DNA of 64,000 bases, taken from Prevotella sp. E13-27. Lineage in GTDB: Bacteria; Bacteroidota; Bacteroidia; Bacteroidales; Bacteroidaceae. Within the stretch, counting starts at the first letter, position 1, and each line of letters begins with the position of its first letter. The notes under the pieces were generated by a model. The model was not told the DNA's origin and ran no database searches. It saw only the letters and a list, made by a program, of their open reading frames with translations. The stretch lies in NCBI RefSeq assembly GCF_023217965.1, contig NZ_JALPSC010000001.1, forward strand, positions 1,426,001 through 1,490,000, in the 5' to 3' direction. This document shows positions 30,548 to 39,159 of this stretch, in pieces. Made by a program: the position numbers and the translations under genes.

Positions 30548-31486
30548 ATGAAAATAGGATTTGTCACGCCAAATTTTCCATTCGAAAAACGAGTAGCAAT
30601 ATTGCCCCAACAGGTATTAGAAAGCCCTAATGATATTATTATAGAACGTGGATTTGGTACAACGATGGATATTTCTGATGAAGAATACGAAGCAGCTGGT
30701 GCAACTCTTATGAGCAGGAATGAAATTTTTTCAAAGTGCGATATCATATTCTCTTTGAAACTCATACAACCATGCGACTATGATAAAATTCGAGAAGGAC
30801 AGATTATTGCAGGTTGGACTCATCCGACTGGCTCTGGACGAGAATTTATGAAAAATATAGCAGAGCCAAAAGGATTGGTGATGATAGATTTAGATAATAT
30901 TTATCCATCTGTATATTATAATGGAAAGGCATATAAGATTCCATTTATCCGTCCGAACTTTATTCGTGATAATAGCGTTTATGCTGGCAGGGCTGCAGTT
31001 ACGCATGCACTGATGAGTTATGGTTTGTACCCAAACGCTAATACTCGAGTCGCCATACTGTCTTCAGGAAATGTAGCGCAAGGTGCTTTTGAAATGATAG
31101 CGAAATGGGGTGCAGATATAAGAATGTTCTACCGCAAGACTATGTCAGAGTTCTATGAGAGCATCGATGATTACGATATTATTATTAATGGTATTGAAGT
31201 AGATGAACCAAATCAACATATTCTGACAACATCCCATTTGATGCAGGTAAAACCAGGATGCCTCATCATTGATGCTGCAGCTGATGCTGGTGGGGCCATA
31301 GAAGGTTCTTACTATGTGACTCAAAATGAACCATTGTATAAGTTAGGCAATGCTATTATCTATTGTGTTAATAATGCACCTTCTCTCTTCTATCGCACAG
31401 TAAGTAAGTCAATCAGTGAAGACTTTGCAAAGGTTTTCTACAATAAAGATATTGACCCTTTCTTGGATTTGATAGAACAATGTTAA
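30548..31486 (+). CDS. Alanine dehydrogenase/PNT family enzyme, N5-(carboxyethyl)ornithine synthase-like
   Basis: The 312-residue protein begins MKIGFVTPNFPFEKRVAILP, the N-terminal motif of alanine dehydrogenase and transhydrogenase relatives. It has a Rossmann-type VAILSSGNVAQGAF near residue 160 and the late DAAADAGGAIEGS. It is shorter than alanine dehydrogenase (about 370) and close to N5-(carboxyethyl)ornithine synthase (about 313), which reductively couples pyruvate to ornithine with NADPH. An opine-type product is likely but not proven. It has its own promoter with the shared box and stands 97 bases before the RiPP cassette. Confidence 0.7.
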   Translation: MKIGFVTPNFPFEKRVAILPQQVLESPNDIIIERGFGTTMDISDEEYEAAGATLMSRNEIFSKCDIIFSLKLIQPCDYDKIREGQIIAGWTHPTGSGREFMKNIAEPKGLVMIDLDNIYPSVYYNGKAYKIPFIRPNFIRDNSVYAGRAAVTHALMSYGLYPNANTRVAILSSGNVAQGAFEMIAKWGADIRMFYRKTMSEFYESIDDYDIIINGIEVDEPNQHILTTSHLMQVKPGCLIIDAAADAGGAIEGSYYVTQNEPLYKLGNAIIYCVNNAPSLFYRTVSKSISEDFAKVFYNKDIDPFLDLIEQC

Positions 31487-31499
31487 GAAAAAATAGGCA

Positions 31500-31555
31500 T
31501 TTCAAGGTAGAAATTAAAAAATTAGTTCATAAATTAAAAAAATCATCTATCTTTG
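31500..31555 (+). promoter_or_regulatory. Related upstream box plus -7 element (RiPP cassette)
   Basis: TTTCAAGGTAGAA (31500-31512) precedes TATCTTTG (31548-31555) by 35 bases, a looser version of copies 1-3. The bases around the -7 box (AAATCATC...TTTGCACC) closely match those at 34251-34269. Confidence 0.5.
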
Positions 31556-31582
31556 CACCAGAAACTTTTAAATATTACAATT

Positions 31583-32686
31583 ATGGAACCTCATTTTTCA
31601 AGAATCTCATGTTGGATTTTTAATCGCCCCGTGCCTCCTATGCCCATTGATGCCATTGTCTACTACGAGAGTAGTTGGGATATTCAAACTAATGAGTACA
31701 TCAAGGAGAATCAAAAGAAAATCAATGCTGCATTAAGCACCTATCCTAGTGGATATTGCCGTTTTCAATTGTTTTATGTTCCTCAGCCCAAGTTGCAGAC
31801 GTTCGAATCTGAGGAAGAGGCTCAAAAAGAATTGGAGCGTAAAGCTGCAATGTATCATGAAGCCACATCACCTTTCGAAGGTGTCATCTCTTGTGCTCTG
31901 TTACAAGATAGCGGGCACGAAGAATACACTAGCCAGAGGATTATGACCTTCAATATTGAAGATTGTACCCCACAAGCAATCTTGACTGCGATTCGCTATA
32001 TGGCGAAATTGGCAGATGACTTTAAAGATGAGGTTACAGAGAGGTCAGGTTCTATTCCCGCCATATATCGTCAAATGTGGCAAGTGGATCTGGCCGTTGA
32101 GTGCAAAGAATTCTATGAAACCAATGAAAAATGGTTATCAGGAAAATATGAGATGTTCTTCACGGAACCAATACTCAAATATGACGAGGATTCTCATCGT
32201 TTGTGGTTTATTGACAAAAATGGTAATTTGGAAGAGGAATTCGTTCCACACAGTCTGCAGGCTCAGGCTTTTTATATCTTGGTATGGAACCATAGAGAAG
32301 GTGTAAAAGATAGAGATTTATGTAGTGCTCCCAATGACGAACAGGCACAAGCTCGTGAAAAGCTATTAAAAGAAGAATTAGTAAGGTATTACAAGATACT
32401 TAGCCCTAATAAAGATACTCAACTGTTAGAGCCACATTATTATGAAGATAAAGTAGAGGCATTTTGTTCGCCTCTTTGTAATCGTGATTCGGTAAGATCA
32501 AAGATAAAGAAGGCCTTCATTAATCACGAGACAAAACGCGTTCATGAATTATATGCAAAAAAAGTTGCCTCTTATTATGCTTTTGACGGAAAAGAGGGAA
32601 TCATTAAGGTCGCAAATCGAAATACAATAATACTTCCAGACTGTCTGAAAGAAACACTATTACATGAAGAAAATACAGATAATTAA
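31583..32686 (+). CDS. Unknown protein upstream of the radical SAM maturase
   Basis: The product is 367 residues from MEPHFSRISCWIFNR. I choose 31583 because the earlier ATG at 31553 lies inside the -7 box. The N-terminal 150 residues are of unknown fold. The C-terminal part (LQAQAFYILVWNHREGVKDRDL, then CNRDSVRSKIKKAFI) resembles a helical domain seen in many Bacteroidota hypothetical proteins. It overlaps the maturase start by 23 bases, so the two are coupled. It may be a substrate-recognition or regulatory partner of the RiPP pathway, but no function is shown. Confidence 0.65.
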   Translation: MEPHFSRISCWIFNRPVPPMPIDAIVYYESSWDIQTNEYIKENQKKINAALSTYPSGYCRFQLFYVPQPKLQTFESEEEAQKELERKAAMYHEATSPFEGVISCALLQDSGHEEYTSQRIMTFNIEDCTPQAILTAIRYMAKLADDFKDEVTERSGSIPAIYRQMWQVDLAVECKEFYETNEKWLSGKYEMFFTEPILKYDEDSHRLWFIDKNGNLEEEFVPHSLQAQAFYILVWNHREGVKDRDLCSAPNDEQAQAREKLLKEELVRYYKILSPNKDTQLLEPHYYEDKVEAFCSPLCNRDSVRSKIKKAFINHETKRVHELYAKKVASYYAFDGKEGIIKVANRNTIILPDCLKETLLHEENTDN

Positions 32687-34004
32687 TCCGAACATCTCAT
32701 TATCTGGATATAAATTATCCTATTATAATTATTTCCAGACTTACGACACGGGGAGGACGGTCGTATATAATACCTTGTATAAAAGCCTCTTGGTCTTCGA
32801 AGAAAAGGAAATGAAGACCATAGAGAATGGGCAAATGTCGGACATTTGTAAAAAGGAATTAATAGACAATCACATTCTAGTGCCCGCAAATTTGGATGAA
32901 CTAACATGTTATGAAGAAGCATATCTGAAAGCAAATTCACAATCTGAAGTATTGTCATTGACAATAATACCGACTTTGTCGTGTAACTGTGCATGTCCAT
33001 ACTGCTTTGAACGGAAGTCCAAAGTAAAGATGTCTCGTCAAACAGAGATAGATATCTTAAAATGGATAGGGAAACAGTTGCCGAATTATAAGGCATTATC
33101 CGTTGATTGGTTTGGGGGGGAGCCCTTGCTGTATCAAGACATTATAAAGCGGATGTCTGAGCAGATGATTACCAAGTGTAAGGAACTTGGAGTAAAATAT
33201 GCAGCTTCAATCACAACAAACGGAGTCTTAATGAATAGTCCTAAGGTGATAGAATTGTTACAGCAATGTGAAATCTACAATGTTCAAATCACCTTTGATG
33301 GTGACAAGAAAGCACATGACGCACAGAAATTCCTTCGTAGTGGTAGGGGAACCTATGATCAGTTGCTGGAAAATGTTTCTCTATTCTGCGATTCCAATCC
33401 ACAATCTCTGCTTCGCATAAGAGTTAATGTGTCAGACAACAACTATCATACAATAGACTCTCTACTAAATGATTTATGGCCATACCGGAACTATATTTCA
33501 GTGTTCTTCCGTTGGGTCTATGCAAATGGAGCAAGTAACTGGCAGAACTATTCACAAAAGGAAAAAGGTGAGAATCCATACAAGGGTATATATCAGCTTC
33601 AAATGAAAGCAATTGAGAAAGGATTCATGGTAGATGACCAGTATGACAAGCACCAATTCAGATTCTCACATTGCGAAGCTGATTCCCAAGGTTATTACAA
33701 CATTGACCCATTGGGAAATATATACATGTGCGTACACGAATACGCCCCTCAATATGCAGTGGGAAATGTAATCGATGGTATTCTTGATGAGAAAAAAGTA
33801 GAATATGAGAATTACCGCAAAACGAGTATACTAAACGACTCGGAATGTAGAACATGCAAAGTCCTTCCAATGTGCAATGGAGGCTGTAGACGCTATCGGA
33901 TCAATCATGGTAAACATCTATGTATTGATGAAAAACAAAGCATGGATTTCTATATTGACATGCTATATCATAAATCATCATTATCTATAACTCAAATTTT
34001 TTAA
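32664..34004 (+). CDS. Radical SAM/SPASM peptide maturase
   Basis: The 446-residue protein has an N-terminal part of about 95 residues that probably recognises a peptide leader. The radical SAM core follows with Cys107, Cys111 and Cys114 (CNCACPYC) and WFGGEPLLYQ. The SPASM domain has CEAD, CVHEY, CRTCKVLPMCNGGC and a late CIDE, giving two auxiliary clusters. This is the standard architecture of enzymes that form thioether, C-C or other crosslinks in ribosomal peptides. A 43-residue precursor gene starts 2 bases after its stop. The modification type cannot be told from sequence. Confidence 0.9.
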   Translation: MKKIQIINPNISLSGYKLSYYNYFQTYDTGRTVVYNTLYKSLLVFEEKEMKTIENGQMSDICKKELIDNHILVPANLDELTCYEEAYLKANSQSEVLSLTIIPTLSCNCACPYCFERKSKVKMSRQTEIDILKWIGKQLPNYKALSVDWFGGEPLLYQDIIKRMSEQMITKCKELGVKYAASITTNGVLMNSPKVIELLQQCEIYNVQITFDGDKKAHDAQKFLRSGRGTYDQLLENVSLFCDSNPQSLLRIRVNVSDNNYHTIDSLLNDLWPYRNYISVFFRWVYANGASNWQNYSQKEKGENPYKGIYQLQMKAIEKGFMVDDQYDKHQFRFSHCEADSQGYYNIDPLGNIYMCVHEYAPQYAVGNVIDGILDEKKVEYENYRKTSILNDSECRTCKVLPMCNGGCRRYRINHGKHLCIDEKQSMDFYIDMLYHKSSLSITQIF

Positions 34005-34006
34005 TT

Positions 34007-34138
34007 ATGCAGGTATTACAAAAATCTAATTTACAGATGACACCAGTGAATAATGGTTTTGCTTTGATTGCAGAATCTAACTGGTCGACAACATCGGCAC
34101 TTAATGACCGTTATGTTTGTCAATGCTCAGCAGAATAA
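34007..34138 (+). CDS. Putative RiPP precursor peptide (43 residues)
   Basis: The frame opens MQVLQKSNLQMTPVNNGFAL, a likely leader, and closes with the core-like ESNWSTTSALNDRYVCQCSAE tail, split here only for description at about residue 23. Two cysteines near the C-terminus (CQC) and nearby Thr, Ser, Asn and Tyr residues are possible crosslink sites. It starts 2 bases after the maturase stop and is followed by a strong terminator, the standard position for a precursor at the end of such a cassette. There is no transporter or peptidase in the operon. Start and frame are clear. The role is inferred from context. Confidence 0.75.
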   Translation: MQVLQKSNLQMTPVNNGFALIAESNWSTTSALNDRYVCQCSAE

Positions 34139-34160
34139 GTTAAAGCAGAGTTAAAAGAAA

Positions 34161-34192
34161 CAGGCTTGGGAGATAATCTCAAGCCTGCTTTG
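34161..34192 (+). terminator. Terminator of the RiPP cassette
   Basis: CAGGCTT (34161-34167) pairs with AAGCCTG (34181-34187), with GAGA/TCTC inside, followed by CTTTGTTTC. Confidence 0.75.
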
Positions 34193-34217
34193 TTTCTTCA
34201 ACCTTGAAAACTAACTA

Positions 34218-34266
34218 TTTCAAGGTTGCAGGAGAGTAAGCTATAAAAGAAATCATCATATATTTG
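34218..34266 (+). promoter_or_regulatory. Shared upstream box plus -7 element, copy 3
   Basis: TTTCAAGGTTGCA (34218-34230) precedes TATATTTG (34259-34266) by 28 bases. An inverted CAACCTTGAAA lies just upstream (34199-34209), so the box is also one arm of a palindrome. It drives the four-gene AAA module. Confidence 0.7.
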
Positions 34267-34319
34267 CACCGGAAATTATACAATAATCCGAACAGTGTTT
34301 AATTAAAAGATTTACAAAA

Positions 34320-35129
34320 ATGGAAACGCAAGACAAAACCTCCTCAGAGGTACAGGAGAATGAATTTGAGCAAGTTCATGAAACAGAGCAAGAAAATTCA
34401 GAGAAAGGAGCACAAGATTGGTTTGACATTGTAAAAGATGCAACCTTCGGCTTCTTTTATGCAGTGGGAGGTCTTCTCCTCGTTATTTTATTTCTCTATT
34501 GTGCATATTACTGGATGACAATGGGATATGACCGCTGGTTAAGTACAGAGGGCCTGATTGAAGTCGGCGAACGTGGTTATTATTATGATCCAGAAAACGA
34601 CTGTTTTGTTAAGCCTATGCCCAATCGTCGAATATTAGAAGGATGCTTGACTCTCGAATGTGAAGATGGTGATACTATAGGAATTGTGAAAGTACATAGA
34701 GGCAAATATCGTTATGTAAATTTGAATACTCTCACATTTATTAATGAGCATTCATATGAGCATGCTGGACAGTTTAGATGTGGTATTGCAATGGCCATAT
34801 CTAATGATACAATATATCATGTGTCTGCTAATGGAAGGATAATCTCATCTGAACCCTCAACATGGATCTATGGCTCAGTGGAGAATATTACCTATTTTCA
34901 AGAAGAGACGGATAGTGACGGAGACACTTTCACTGAAGAAGTATCTACAGATTTGTTAAAGTATGAAGATGTGAATGGAAATTACGGATTGATGTCTTCC
35001 GACTTCGTGAGATTGACTCCCGCCCTTTATTCTGATATTACGGCTAAATCAAAAGAGGTGTTCTTCTGTGAATATATAGATTCAAGAATGGGGTGTCTAA
35101 TTGACAAGAACGGGAATTTTATAAAGTAA
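34320..35129 (+). CDS. Single-pass membrane protein with WG-like repeat domain
   Basis: The 269-residue protein has a highly acidic N-terminus (about 35 residues), one long hydrophobic segment around residues 40-65 (FFYAVGGLLLVILFLYCAYY), and a beta-rich outer domain. The C-terminus (VNGNYGLMSSDFVRLTPALYSDI) resembles a WG/KWG beta-repeat. It is the first gene of the unit driven by the box at 34218 and lies 15 bases before the AAA ATPase gene. It may be a membrane sensor or anchor for that ATPase, but this is inference. Confidence 0.65.
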   Translation: METQDKTSSEVQENEFEQVHETEQENSEKGAQDWFDIVKDATFGFFYAVGGLLLVILFLYCAYYWMTMGYDRWLSTEGLIEVGERGYYYDPENDCFVKPMPNRRILEGCLTLECEDGDTIGIVKVHRGKYRYVNLNTLTFINEHSYEHAGQFRCGIAMAISNDTIYHVSANGRIISSEPSTWIYGSVENITYFQEETDSDGDTFTEEVSTDLLKYEDVNGNYGLMSSDFVRLTPALYSDITAKSKEVFFCEYIDSRMGCLIDKNGNFIK

Positions 35130-35144
35130 GTCAGTTTAAATTTA

Positions 35145-36662
35145 ATGGAGGGAAAGGTTATGGTACGCTTAAGTCAACTTTTAAAGGAATTTCCTTATTT
35201 GCCCAAAGAGCATTCACTACAGTTTTTGGGGCAAATAGCACAGCTCTGTTTAAAGGAAACAGAAGAAGAAAATATGCTATTAGAAGGTATTTCTCCTAAC
35301 AGGATATCTATTAACGACAATTGGTATAGCGGAATAACAGATGTAAATATAGAAAGTTCTGATACACAATCTACATCGTATGCATACTATCCAATCGAAT
35401 ACCTTGAGGGAGAAAAGTGGAATACCGCATGCTCATCTTATGCAATATTTGCTATTACCTACAGACTTATGACAGGAGAATTACCATACATAGGAAGAGT
35501 TCCTGAAGAACTGCTCACTTCTAAAGAAGGCTTGAATTATATTATTAATAAGCTTAAGGAAAGAAAAAATCTAGATATTGAAAAAATACATCCAGCTTTT
35601 CAGGGCTTTTTCGAAAAAGGATTAGCATTAGACCAAAATGTCCGTTATCAGGCGATTGGAGATACTGCGGAGGAATATGAAAAACTTACAGATACTTTTT
35701 GTGAGGGACATCAGGAAGAAGAAACACAGGACTCTTTAGACGATTTAAACGATTTTATTCCAGATTTTAATGGACTTTTTCCTCAAAATAATACAGTAGA
35801 GTTTAGACTAGATGTTCATACTGCGGAAGAAGGTGGACTAGATGATATTGTTGGCTTGGATGAGCAGAAAAAATATTTTCGTGAGCATTTTCTTGCTATT
35901 GTTCAGAATCCAGAAAAAGCCCGGAGATATAATCTCTTTATTCCGAATGGTTGTTTGTTTTATGGGCCTCCTGGATGTGGAAAAACTTACTGTGCAAAAA
36001 TGTGCGCTGCAGAGGCAAAATTAAATCACGCTATAGTTAATGCACCAGATCTCGCTTCTACTTTGGTTCATGGAAGTCAAAGCTTGATACGCCAAATGTT
36101 TGAGCAAGCGGAATATTATGCTCCTATCGTATTGATCCTTGATGAGATCGAAACAATGGTCCCAAACCGTAACGATAGAGATAACACGAAAGTAGCAGAA
36201 GAAACAAATGCATTTCTGTCGGAATTGAATGATTGCGGCCGTCGTGGAATCTTTGTAATTGGAACTACCAATAGGCCTCATATGATGGATAGTGCCATTT
36301 TGCGCAGTGGACGGTTCGACAAAAGAATTTATTTTCCTTTGCCAGACGAGCAAACTAGAGCTGAGATTTTTAAGAAATATCTTAAAGATAGACCTTTAGA
36401 AGAACCTGTTGACTATGCCAAATTAAGTAAACTAACCTCTGCTGGATACATTTCATCAGATATAAAACAAATTTGTGATGAGGTTGCATGCCGCGCATTT
36501 TGCGAAGACTCAATTATTACCCAGGAACTTATAGAACAGACTATAAAGGAGGAAGGACCATCAGTAAACCCAAAAGAATTAAGACTATATGAAGAAAGTC
36601 GAAAATATATGGAACCAGCCTCAAGACAAACTCAATACATGAATCATATAGGCTTTAGATAG
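35145..36662 (+). CDS. Pseudokinase C-lobe-like domain fused to an AAA+ ATPase
   Basis: The product has 505 residues. Residues about 45-190 follow the order of a Ser/Thr kinase C-lobe: ISPNRISIND where a HRDxKxxN loop would be, GITD where DFG would be, then YYPIEYLEGEKW, AITYRLMTGELPYIG and FEKGLALDQNVRYQAI. The catalytic Asp residues and the whole N-lobe are absent. Residues about 232-500 are a classic AAA+ module with Walker A GPPGCGKT (near 273), Walker B LILDEIE (near 328), sensor GTTNRP and arginine-finger region RSGRFD. It is probably a signal-gated remodelling ATPase. I know of no characterised protein with this fusion. Confidence 0.8.
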   Translation: MEGKVMVRLSQLLKEFPYLPKEHSLQFLGQIAQLCLKETEEENMLLEGISPNRISINDNWYSGITDVNIESSDTQSTSYAYYPIEYLEGEKWNTACSSYAIFAITYRLMTGELPYIGRVPEELLTSKEGLNYIINKLKERKNLDIEKIHPAFQGFFEKGLALDQNVRYQAIGDTAEEYEKLTDTFCEGHQEEETQDSLDDLNDFIPDFNGLFPQNNTVEFRLDVHTAEEGGLDDIVGLDEQKKYFREHFLAIVQNPEKARRYNLFIPNGCLFYGPPGCGKTYCAKMCAAEAKLNHAIVNAPDLASTLVHGSQSLIRQMFEQAEYYAPIVLILDEIETMVPNRNDRDNTKVAEETNAFLSELNDCGRRGIFVIGTTNRPHMMDSAILRSGRFDKRIYFPLPDEQTRAEIFKKYLKDRPLEEPVDYAKLSKLTSAGYISSDIKQICDEVACRAFCEDSIITQELIEQTIKEEGPSVNPKELRLYEESRKYMEPASRQTQYMNHIGFR

Positions 36663-36720
36663 TTTTTATGAGATCATTAAACAAAAGTGGAAAATTAGTA
36701 AACATTAAAAAACAACAATT

Positions 36721-37458
36721 ATGAAAAAGTATCTACTGATAACAAAGGTTATGATGTTTATAACTATAATACATAGTTGTAATTCACCATTAAAAGAGTC
36801 ACATGATGTCATTCAGGATGACAAACATTACAATATCTGTTTGGTTCTTGATGGTACAGACCGCCTAACGGAAGAAAATTGTGTACCAAAACTCTCTGCG
36901 GATGAAATATTGAGCTTCGCAAGAGCAATTTCTGAAAATGGAAAGGGCTTCCTTTATGTAACTTATATTGACAAAGATTGTGACAACAATCACATAGCTG
37001 CTTTTGAGTGGATGGAAGATAAGCCCATTACTCATGGTGAAAAACCTGGTTACATGAAGATGGTCGACTATAAAAAACAGGAAAAAGCAGATATTGACAA
37101 AAAAGAAGCTTATGATTGTCGTTTGATGGATGCTCTTGGAGATTTTTCGTCTGAGTGTATGACTATTGTCGAATCCGCATACTCCGATGCTGTTGCATTA
37201 CAAAAGAATGGATCAGATGTTACAGGAGCCATCAATCAAGCAAACAAATTACTGAGAGCCAGTACACAAGAGGGAATAAAATCATACATAATCCTTATAT
37301 CCGATGGTTGCGATAATGTTAGCAAAGAGCTGGACAAGTTAGATACTAACACTGAACTGATTATTGTAAACTCAAACACTGCAAAACATCATTATCAAGA
37401 ATATGTGTCTAAGGAGTACGTCACTCTAAAACAAGTATATAATTACATTTTCAGTTAA
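36721..37458 (+). CDS. Lipoprotein with vWA-like fold
   Basis: The 245-residue product has a lipoprotein signal peptide ending at Cys20 (IIHSC). The start of the mature domain NICLVLDGTDRL and the later YIILISDGCDN resemble strands of a von Willebrand factor A domain. The MIDAS motif DxSxS is degenerate (DGTDR), so metal binding is uncertain. It follows the AAA+ gene by 58 bases and precedes the coiled-coil membrane protein. AAA+ and vWA proteins often work as pairs (MoxR/vWA-type systems), which fits this layout. Confidence 0.65.
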   Translation: MKKYLLITKVMMFITIIHSCNSPLKESHDVIQDDKHYNICLVLDGTDRLTEENCVPKLSADEILSFARAISENGKGFLYVTYIDKDCDNNHIAAFEWMEDKPITHGEKPGYMKMVDYKKQEKADIDKKEAYDCRLMDALGDFSSECMTIVESAYSDAVALQKNGSDVTGAINQANKLLRASTQEGIKSYIILISDGCDNVSKELDKLDTNTELIIVNSNTAKHHYQEYVSKEYVTLKQVYNYIFS

Positions 37459-37491
37459 GAACAATTCTCACTATTTTAAACAATAAATGCT

Positions 37492-38967
37492 ATGAATGCT
37501 ACAGTTTATACCCTGTCACGCAGGAAAAGTATTGAGGAATATGATGCAATTCTCAATAAACGCAAAGAACAACAGGCCCAAAATGAGGCCATTGAAGAGG
37601 AACGAAGAAATAGAGATAATAATAAAATGAAAACAGAATCTCAGAAGAACATAAATGCGTTATGCAATGAAGTGCAAAAATTATATATGATGATGATCAA
37701 AGATGGTCAGGAATTGCAACGTAGCCAAATTAAGTTAGAAAAAGAGTTACCTCAAAAAATGAAAGAGGCAGAACTTTTTTATGCTACAGCAGATGAAATA
37801 TATCCATATAAAAAGATGGACGAATCAATATCACGTAAAATGAAGCTTCGCCGCTTTGCATATTATCTGTTACCAGTTTTAGACTGCTTTTTTGCGTATC
37901 TTGCTCTATTTCCGATAGTTACGTCAAAAATAGTAAATCTGTCTCCTGCGCTTTCTGGTACAGCTGAAATAATAGGCGTGTTTTTTTCAATCGCAGTAGG
38001 TCTTGGTGTTAGTCTTATAAGCCGTTTAGGCGTTTCTTCTCTAGAAGAAAATGACAGCTGGGATATTTCGAAATTGATAAAAATTGTAGCCATCATAGGC
38101 TCCGTGTTTGCACTACCTTCGATGTATATAATAAGTGAAGTTGCTTTCAATGGCGGCGAACAGTGGGCTTTTTCAGGCACTTTTGCTTTTATATCATTTA
38201 CGATTCAATTGCTAATTGTTTCGGGGTACAAACGGCAAATAGAAGCAATGTCTTATTTCCATGAAAGAAAAGAGAACGAATCCATCAGTGGTATCAAAGA
38301 GACAGATGAGAATGCACTTCGTAAAGAAATTGACACAATCAAAAACAGTACACAGGACATCATTTCTTCTTTTACACAAAAGTATGTTAGCTTTACAGAG
38401 AAATTCATAAAATTAGCTGAAGCAAGTGATGAACATATTCAAAGGTTTGGAAAAGCTGCAAAACTATATCTTAGTCAAATGATAATTTACTTTGGAGACC
38501 TTGTGTGTTTCAACCAGGGTGTAATTCCCCTCTTAAATCATGAAAGAGGATCTGTATCGATAATCCCTTTTACAGACTTTCCTCGTATATATGGATGTAG
38601 AGCAGCTTTGGCATTGAATGATTATAAGAAACTAGACTACATTATGCAGAAGGCTCAAACAGGTATATCTCTTTCGGAAACAATTCGTGAAATAGAATCT
38701 TATCGTAGTGAGGTAAATACATCTATTATCGACGAAAACAACATGACAAATTCTTATCAACAGGTCGATGCATTGGATGTTGATGACGATGAAGAAAAGT
38801 ATGTTGCCAATACAGATTATGAACAACCATATTATAATGATGAAGATGATGATGATTGCTATGAAGAAGATAATAATCAAAACGATTATAACGAAACTTC
38901 CTCTGAAAACAGTATATATAACTCAATTGTCAAATTTGTAAATAAAATGTTTGAGGAAGAAGATTAA
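37492..38967 (+). CDS. Coiled-coil membrane protein with acidic tail
   Basis: The 491-residue protein has a charged, coiled-coil N-terminus (about 1-110, KRKEQQAQNEAIEEERRNRD), about four hydrophobic segments between 120 and 255 (FAYYLLPVLDCFFAYLALF and following), a second helical cytoplasmic region, and a strongly acidic C-terminal tail (about 430-475, runs of D and E). No enzyme motif is seen. It completes the four-gene unit begun at 34320 and may be a membrane scaffold. No family is recognised. Confidence 0.6.
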   Translation: MNATVYTLSRRKSIEEYDAILNKRKEQQAQNEAIEEERRNRDNNKMKTESQKNINALCNEVQKLYMMMIKDGQELQRSQIKLEKELPQKMKEAELFYATADEIYPYKKMDESISRKMKLRRFAYYLLPVLDCFFAYLALFPIVTSKIVNLSPALSGTAEIIGVFFSIAVGLGVSLISRLGVSSLEENDSWDISKLIKIVAIIGSVFALPSMYIISEVAFNGGEQWAFSGTFAFISFTIQLLIVSGYKRQIEAMSYFHERKENESISGIKETDENALRKEIDTIKNSTQDIISSFTQKYVSFTEKFIKLAEASDEHIQRFGKAAKLYLSQMIIYFGDLVCFNQGVIPLLNHERGSVSIIPFTDFPRIYGCRAALALNDYKKLDYIMQKAQTGISLSETIREIESYRSEVNTSIIDENNMTNSYQQVDALDVDDDEEKYVANTDYEQPYYNDEDDDDCYEEDNNQNDYNETSSENSIYNSIVKFVNKMFEEED

Positions 38968-38997
38968 GCATAATCATTACGTTAAAGATTAGGTGGT

Positions 38998-39093
38998 ATG
39001 GAGAAAGTTCTATATCTTTGCATAGTACTTTGCTTTTACGCTATGCAATTACACGCAGAACATAATCAGTGCGAAAAATTCGTACAGGAATAA
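38998..39093 (+). pseudogene. 31-residue signal-peptide-like remnant
   Basis: MEKVLYLCIVLCFYAMQLHAEH looks like a secretion signal, but the frame stops after 31 codons. A TATCTTTG -7 box (39013-39020) lies inside it and probably serves the next gene, so this is likely the stump of a deleted gene. Confidence 0.4.
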
Positions 39094-39159
39094 AGAGGCA
39101 TCAATATGGATTGCTGCATTGGCTATGATGATTAATTAAAGTAAAAAATTATAATTATT

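Noticed and set aside
30505..30765. 86-residue minus-strand ORF
   Set aside because: It is antisense to the start of the carboxyethylornithine-synthase-like gene, whose N-terminal family motif is clear.
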